Part shown: positions 58,886 to 64,000 of the stretch, in pieces
How the letters are laid out: each line of letters begins with the position of its first letter
Position numbering within the stretch: the stretch's first letter is position 1
Translations under genes and position numbers: made by a program
NCBI GenBank assembly: GCA_024666565.1
Contig: CP088295.1
Span: 2,542,001-2,606,000 of the forward strand
Direction of reading: 5' to 3'
From: Svornostia abyssi
GTDB taxonomy: Bacteria > Actinomycetota > Thermoleophilia > Solirubrobacterales > Solirubrobacteraceae
DNA: 64,000 bases
The notes under the pieces: model-generated
What the model was told of the DNA's origin: nothing
The model's database searches: none
What the model saw: only the letters and a program-made list of their open reading frames with translations

Positions 58886-60794
58886 CTAGACACTCGCCGG
58901 CGTGAGTGGGTGCGGAGTGCTCGGCGCCGCCGAGGGGGGAAGGGACGCGCCGCGGGGGAATGGGCGCGTCGCCAAGCCGGATCAGACTCCACCCTGCGAG
59001 TCCGAGCAGGCCCAGCACGGCGCCGAGCACGATGAGTTGGGCGGTGAGCGTCGCGCCGGCCGGGACGTCGTCCTTGGCTTCGCGCTGCAGGAGCCGCTTC
59101 TCGACCACGAGGGGCCGCGTGAACGCTGCGGGGGCCGGGACTTCGGGCGCGGGAATCGCCTCGTCACGCGGAAGGAACACCGGTGCGCCGGCCATGGTCG
59201 TGCCGCGGTGCAGGCGGATCGACGACTTCCACGTGCTGTGCACCGGCATCGGCACGGTCTGCCACACATCGGGTGCGATCTCCGTGAGCTCGTCGGTGCG
59301 CAGCGGCTCCTTGCCCTGGTAGGAGATCGAGCGCAGCCAGTCGGCATCGCGGGCGACCTCGGGCGGGTCGAAGCGCACGGTCGCGACGACCTCGCGGTTC
59401 GGTGCGGGGCGCACCTCCTCGAGGGTGAAGGCCACGGTGGCGGGAGGCGCGTCGGTCGTGCGCAGCCCGGCGAAGACCACGCCGATGACGACGACGGCGG
59501 CGACGGCGGAGAGCTGGAACGCACGGGCGCCGATCAGGTCCGTGCGCTGGCGAAGCCCCGCGGCGATGAACACACCGAGGAACCCGGAGGCGGCGGCGAC
59601 CGGCACGGACAGCGCGATCGCGGCCGGCAGGATGTGCGCGGGCCACGGGATCGGCATCCACACCTGCGACCACGCGAACTCCGCGAGCACGCCGACCGAG
59701 CCGATCAGCGCGCCGGCCAGGAGCCCGAACACCACCGGGCGGCGGCGGGCGCCCACGGCGACCGCGGCGAGCTCCACGAGGCCGGCCTCGACGAGGTAGG
59801 GCGGGAAGTGCGCGACCGACTGGCCGAAGATCGGCCCGACGATGATCGTGTACGCGCTGCGGGCCACGAGGTAGAACGCCAGCGCCCACAGCAGGGCAAC
59901 GCGCCCGCCGATGATGCGGGTGCAGACCAGCGCCAGGGCCGCGGCGCCAGCGACGATGACCGGGTGGAACAGCAGCCGGAACTGCGGGACGCCGTAGTCG
60001 AACTCGCCCTGGAAGATCGTGAGGCCGAGCAGCAGGCCGCCGCCCGCAAGGCCGGCCTGCACCTCGGGCCGGCTGAGGACGCGCAGCGGGGCGAGGAGGG
60101 CCGGCGCGGCGGGCCGAGGCGCAGTCTGCGCGCCATCCCGCGCGTCACGCTCGGCCCGCATTGCCAGCCGCCCCTCGCGGAGCAGGATCATGAGGCCGAG
60201 GACGCTGACGACGGGGCCGACCATCATCCACAGATGGGTCGTGCCCCAGAGCGTCACGTCCTGGCCGAACAGCCGGTGCGACAGGTCGTCGAGCGGAAAG
60301 CCGATGAGGGAGAAGGACGACGCGACCGTGATGAGGATGCCGCCGACCGGCGCGTACCACGTCGACGTGATCCGCACCGCGGCCGGGCCCGGGCGCTCGC
60401 CGGGCTTCGGCAGCACGACGGCCAGCCAGCCGGCGGCGAGGCCACCGAGGAGCCCGAGCAGCAGCAGGTAGTGCGACGGGTTGGCGAGCGGCCCGTCGTC
60501 CCGGCCGTTGTCGATGTGCAGCGACTCGTCCCAGATGAGCCCGAGCAGGCACGGGATGAGCGCGACCGCGGCGATCGACGCGGGGATGGCCGCCCAGCCC
60601 GGCAGGCCGCCGAGGCTGCGGCTCCAGCGTTCCCACATCTCGATGACGGCAAGCGGCTGCGTGCGCTGGCGCAGGCCCACGAGGACGAGAGCGCCGACGA
60701 CGAGCGTGGCGGCTGCGGTCACCAGCAGGATCTGTGTCATTTCCGCGCCGCCGGCGGACGGCGCAGTGGCGGCCAGGGCAGGGAGGGCAGACAT
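58886..60794 (-). CDS. large polytopic membrane protein, frameshifted near the end
   Basis: About 635 residues after removal of one base of the G6 run at 58934-58939; without it the frame overruns into the gene at 58619-58861. About 13 transmembrane segments, with motifs such as WDESLHIDNGRDDGPLANPS, LWGTTHLWMMVGPVV and VMPIPWPAHILPAAIAL, which hold many His and Asp residues that could bind metal or heme. A soluble domain (EVVATVRFDPPEVARDADWL) precedes the last helix. I do not recognise the family. Divergent from a TetR gene. Confidence 0.6.
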
Positions 60795-60802
60795 ACGGCA
60801 GA

Positions 60803-60834
60803 CGTTACCGCATTGTTCAAACACACGGGTAACG
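60803..60834. promoter_or_regulatory. palindromic operator candidate cgttacc...ggtaacg
   Basis: cgttacc (60803-60809) and ggtaacg (60828-60834) are exact inverted repeats with 18 nt between. They lie in the divergent gap between the membrane-protein gene and the TetR gene, the usual site of a TetR-type operator controlling both directions. Confidence 0.55.
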
Positions 60835-60870
60835 CCGCGTGACACCCGCCGCTCCGGGCATGATGTGGGG

Positions 60871-61490
60871 GTGAGGACCCGTACACCCCGGCTCGCGGCG
60901 GACGCGCGCCGCAGCCAGATCCTCGACGCGACCCTGCGCGTCGTCGCCCGGGACGGGTACTCCGGCCTCACGATGGAGGTCATCGCCAAGGAAGCGGGGG
61001 GTGACCCGCACGCCGCTCTACGCGATCTTCGGCGACCTCGACTCGCTGCTGCGCGCCGCCGCCGACGAGGGTGAGGCCCGCGCGCGCGCCGCGATTCCCG
61101 AGGAGCTGCTCATCGACCTCGGCACGGCCCGCCCGGACGACGTGCTCACCGCCGCCGCGCGGCTGTTCCTCGAAGCGGTCCGCGCCGACCCGCTGACGTG
61201 GCAGGTCCTGCTCCTGCCCGCCTCCGGCACCCCGAAGGCCGTCCGAGTCCGCTACGAGCGCAACCGCAAGGAGGTGGTCGACCGCGTCGAGCAGTTCGTG
61301 CGGTGGGGGGCTCACCCGGGTCGGCCCGCCCGAGGGCGCCGACCCGCACGTCATCGCGCGGATGATCGTCGCCGTCGGCGAGGACCTCGGCCGCATGGTG
61401 CTCGCCGAGCCGGAGCGCTGGCCTCCGGACCGCATCGCCGCCGCGATCGGCGACGTCGTCGCGCTGCTGCCTGCGGAGCCGGGCCGATGA
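60871..61490 (+). CDS. TetR family regulator, two frameshifts
   Basis: GTG start; HTH is RRSQILDATLRVVARDGYSG, TMEVIAKEAG then VTRTPLYAIFGDLDSLL. The G6 runs at 60996-61001 and 61305-61310 each carry one base too many. Removing both gives about 205 residues, including LTWQVLLLPASGTP and RMIVAVGEDLGRMVLAEPER, a standard TetR ligand domain. It overlaps the next regulator by 4 nt and is divergent from the membrane protein it probably controls. Confidence 0.82.
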
Positions 61491-62104
61491 GTCCGAAGGG
61501 CGTCACGTCGAAGCGCCGGATGCCGATGGAGGAGCGCCGGCGTCAACTGCTCGACATCACGCTGCGGCTCGTGGTCGAGGAGGGATTCGGCGCGGTGCAG
61601 GCCCAGCGGATCGCCACCGAGGCGGGCATCACGAAGCCGATCGTCTACCGCGCGTACCCGAGCCTCGCGGCGCTGCAGATCGCCATGCTCAGGCGCGAGC
61701 AGCGCCGGGTCGACGGGGTGCTCGACAAGGTCGCGCCGGTGGACGCGGGCGACCGGTCCCCGCGCGACATGCTGCTGCGGAGTCTGGGTGGGATTCTCGA
61801 GGCCGCCGCTCAGCGGCCCCTGACGTGGCAGCTCGCGCTGCACCCGCCCGAGGGCACGCCCGCGGTGGTCCGCAAGATCATCGACCGTCGGCGCGAGGCG
61901 CTGCTGGACCGCACACGCGGGCTGGTGCGCGCCGGCCTGCCGAAGCTCGGCGGCGGCGAGCAGCTCGACGACGAGCTCATGGCGCGCATCCTGCTGGCGC
62001 TGGCGATCGAGCACGTGCAGATCGTGCTGGACGACCCGGAGACCGACCGGGACGCGTTGCTGCGGTCGACCGAGGCGATTCTCGACCGCCTCAACTGGGT
62101 GTAG
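61487..62104 (+). CDS. TetR family regulator
   Basis: 205 residues. The HTH is RRRQLLDITLRLVVEEGFGA, then RIATEAGITKPIVYRAYPSL. The ligand domain (LTWQLALHPPEGTPAVVRKI, MARILLALAIEHVQIVLDDP) shares the 'RPLTWQxxLxPxxGTP' signature with the first TetR, so the two probably arose by duplication. It overlaps the first TetR gene (ATGA) and the P450 gene on the other strand by 14 nt. Confidence 0.88.
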   Translation: MSPKGVTSKRRMPMEERRRQLLDITLRLVVEEGFGAVQAQRIATEAGITKPIVYRAYPSLAALQIAMLRREQRRVDGVLDKVAPVDAGDRSPRDMLLRSLGGILEAAAQRPLTWQLALHPPEGTPAVVRKIIDRRREALLDRTRGLVRAGLPKLGGGEQLDDELMARILLALAIEHVQIVLDDPETDRDALLRSTEAILDRLNWV

Positions 62105-63438
62105 CGACGGGGACCGGGCGCTCCACAGGCGCCTCGGCCCGCGGCCGCACCTTGCGCACCGTCACGGGCACACCGTGCTTCGGGGCGAGCGTGATCCCGC
62201 GCATCACGACCGGGTCCTCGGTTGCCCGGCGCGGTGCGAACTCCACGCGCTCGACGATGACGCGCAGCACCTCCGCCATCTCCGCCTGCGCGAGCGCCGC
62301 GCCGATGCAGCGCCGGATCCCCCCGCCGAAGGGCAGCCACGCGTAGGACTCGGTGGTGCCGTCGAGGAACCGCTCGGGGCGGAACTCCTCGGGCTCGGGG
62401 TAGAGGTCCGGCCGGTGATGGACGAGCGCGATGGCGGGAAAGACGTACGTGCCCGCGGGCAGGTCCCAGCCCGGCGACGGTGCGCGGCTTGGTGAGCGTC
62501 CGCTCGGCGGCGTCGATGACGGGACGCAGCCGCAGTGATTCCTTCGCGGTCGCGTCGAGGTACGCGTCGTCCCCGGCCGCCACCGCCTCGCGCACGCGCG
62601 CGTACGCCTCGGGGCGGCGCATGAGCAGATCGAAGGTGAACGAGAGCGCGGTGGCGGTCGTCTCGTGGCCCGCCGCGAGCATCGTGAAGAGCTCGTCGCG
62701 CAGCTCCTCGTCGGTGAGCGGATTGCCGTCCTCGTCGCGGGCGCGCAGGAGCAGGGAGAGGACGTCGGTGCGCTCGTCGAGGTCGGGCGCCCCGCGGCGC
62801 CGCGAGATCTCCTCGTAGAGCATCGCGTCGGCCACCTGCTTGCGGCGGATGAGCTTCCCGCCGGGGCTCCACGGACCGAGGTCGCGCTGCATGCCCGGGA
62901 CGAGCAGGACGGCGGTGCTCGCGTCGATGACCGAGCACAGCGCGTCGCGCAGGCGCTCCACCCGGGCGGGCTCGGTGACGCCGAACACGGCGCGGCAGAT
63001 GACGTCGAACGTGAGCGTCCGCATGCGGGCGCGCAGGACGAGCTGATCGCCGGCGCGCCAGCGGTCGACCTCCCGCTCGGCGGCGTCACGGATGATTCGG
63101 CGGAACTCCGCGACGTGGCTGCCCTGGAACGGCGGCAGGAGAAGCTTGCGCTGGCGCAGGTGGCGCGGTCCGTCGAGGACGAGCACCGAGTTGGGGCCCA
63201 GCACCGGTGTCAGGAACGAGTTCGCCTCGCCCGCGAGGAGGTCGGACTGGTCGCCCGTGAGCAGCTCGCGGATCGCGGTGGGGTCCGAGACGTACACCCC
63301 CGGACTGAAGCCCGTGAAGCGGATGGTGAACGCGTCGCCGTACTCGGCCTGCCACTGGCGCAGGCGGTCCAGCGGCCGGTGCAGGAACCGCACGGACGTC
63401 ACGATGCTCGGTGCGCGGGGACCAGGGGGAAGCGCCAC
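62091..63438 (-). CDS. cytochrome P450, frameshifted
   Basis: About 448 residues with the C3 run at 62470-62472 read one base shorter. The I-helix motif is AAGHETTATAL, ExxR is KESLRLRP, and the heme loop is FGGGIRRCIG. The N-terminus starts MALPPGPRAPSI without a membrane anchor, so it is a soluble class I enzyme using partner ferredoxin. The pattern 'LGPNSVLVLDGPRHLRQRKL' is close to bacterial CYP110/CYP102-like groups. Start GTG at 63438. It overlaps the TetR gene tail to tail. Substrate unknown. Confidence 0.88.
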
Positions 63439-63543
63439 GGGGGAACCCTACGTCCCCTGTTGCGCCGATGCGCCAGGAGTGGGATGGTCGATCGGACAGG
63501 TCCGGACCCCTCGGACCGGGCCGTGACCATGAGGAGGCCAGCC

Positions 63544-63906
63544 ATGGCCGACCGCATGTTGTGCATCAGCTGGACGGGGACCGTCGCCGGGCGCGAGGAG
63601 CGCGGGCTGGAGGTCTTCAACGAGGCGATCGGCCTCTACGGCCGGATGCAGCAGGAGGGCCGCATCGAGAGCTTCGACGTGTCGCTCATGATGCCGAACG
63701 CGGGGATCGACGGGTTCATCAGGATTCTCGGCAGCGCGCAGCAGCTCGCCGCGATCCGTGAGGACGCCGAGTTCATGCGCATCACCGTCGACGCCGGTCT
63801 GTCGGTCGAAGGCCTGTGCCTGACCGACGGGTTCACGAACGAGGGCATCGCGCAGCAGATGGCGCTCTACCAGGAAGCCGTGAGCAGAACTCCACAGATG
63901 GCGTAG
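63544..63906 (+). CDS. hypothetical protein
   Basis: 120 residues with an aggagg ribosome site 7 nt ahead of ATG. It has an alternating beta/alpha pattern (RMLCISWTGTVAGREERGLE, then IESFDVSLMMPNAGIDGFIR, EFMRITVDAGLSVEGLCLTD) like a ferredoxin-fold or dimeric alpha/beta-barrel monomer. Divergent from the P450. No named family recognised. Confidence 0.65.
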   Translation: MADRMLCISWTGTVAGREERGLEVFNEAIGLYGRMQQEGRIESFDVSLMMPNAGIDGFIRILGSAQQLAAIREDAEFMRITVDAGLSVEGLCLTDGFTNEGIAQQMALYQEAVSRTPQMA

Positions 63907-63934
63907 TTCGCTGGAGAGCAGCGGCGGGCATCCG

Positions 63935-64000
63935 ATGACACCGGCCATGCCCGAGGATTCCCGCCGCGCGTCGGTCGCCCGCGCGCACATCGCCGCACTC
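63935..64000 (+). CDS. start of an unidentified gene, cut by window end
   Basis: ATG at 63935 opens a frame of 22 codons to the window end (MTPAMPEDSRRASVARAHIA). Too short to identify. Confidence 0.25.
   Translation, partial: MTPAMPEDSRRASVARAHIAAL

Noticed and set aside
58728-60989. 753-residue version of the membrane protein
   Set aside because: It overlaps the well-supported secreted gene at 58619-58861 and has an Arg/Ser-rich tail. Correcting the G6 run gives a sensible stop at 58886.

Overview
The window is G+C-rich bacterial DNA. Gene content (secreted beta-propeller and RTX-type proteins, an ECF sigma factor with a membrane-anchored tail, Fur/CbiM, a DUF6879/DUF6082 island) and a tmRNA tag ending EYALAA point to Actinomycetota, most likely Thermoleophilia/Solirubrobacterales; that placement is inference. 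No rRNA, tRNA or CRISPR array was seen.

Chromosome, left (1-15415). A tightly overlapping catabolic operon (RidA-like end, cupin, SnoaL-like, amidohydrolase, M20 amidohydrolase, TetR, dihydropyrimidinase) looks built to open and hydrolyse a cyclic ureide or pyrimidine-like compound. It is followed by oligoendopeptidase F, a secreted glycoside-hydrolase-like protein, DUF3891, a Co/Ni uptake pair (CbiM, PDGLE) under a Fur-family regulator, a DUF5666 protein, an ECF sigma factor with a transmembrane tail, an amidase and ssrA (tmRNA).

Island (about 15412-54350). A large serine integrase sits on the tmRNA 3' end and reads antisense into it. Behind it lies a leftward mobilisation operon: Dam-type methylase, replication-relaxation protein, TraD-like ATPase and small membrane/HTH proteins. 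Then comes mixed cargo: DUF6082/DUF6879, a HEPN-motif protein, XRE regulators, secreted proteins, a nucleotidyltransferase/HTH pair, an AlbA_2 protein, an ImmA/ImmR module with a DyP peroxidase, membrane proteins, an IS481 remnant split by an IS110-type element, a PD-(D/E)xK-like protein, a RecD2-like N-terminal protein and a UvrD-like helicase. Three copies of one attachment half-site (gcttgacggtt-like arm, then exactly 19 nt, then tcca) lie near 42.24, 44.69 and 54.32 kb. With the tmRNA end they suggest three elements stacked in tandem at ssrA. The outermost block (44.7-54.1 kb) carries large secreted proteins (RTX repeats, FG-GAP-like, DUF5648/glycosidase-like).

Chromosome, right (54350-64000): secreted protein, Fic protein, secretory lipase, small proteins, a polytopic membrane protein divergent from two TetR regulators, and a cytochrome P450.

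Thirteen genes are broken by a single base, and in most the extra or missing base lies in a short G or C run (often six). Removing or adding one base restores a family-consistent protein in each. I treat these as probable sequence errors and give the restored extents.
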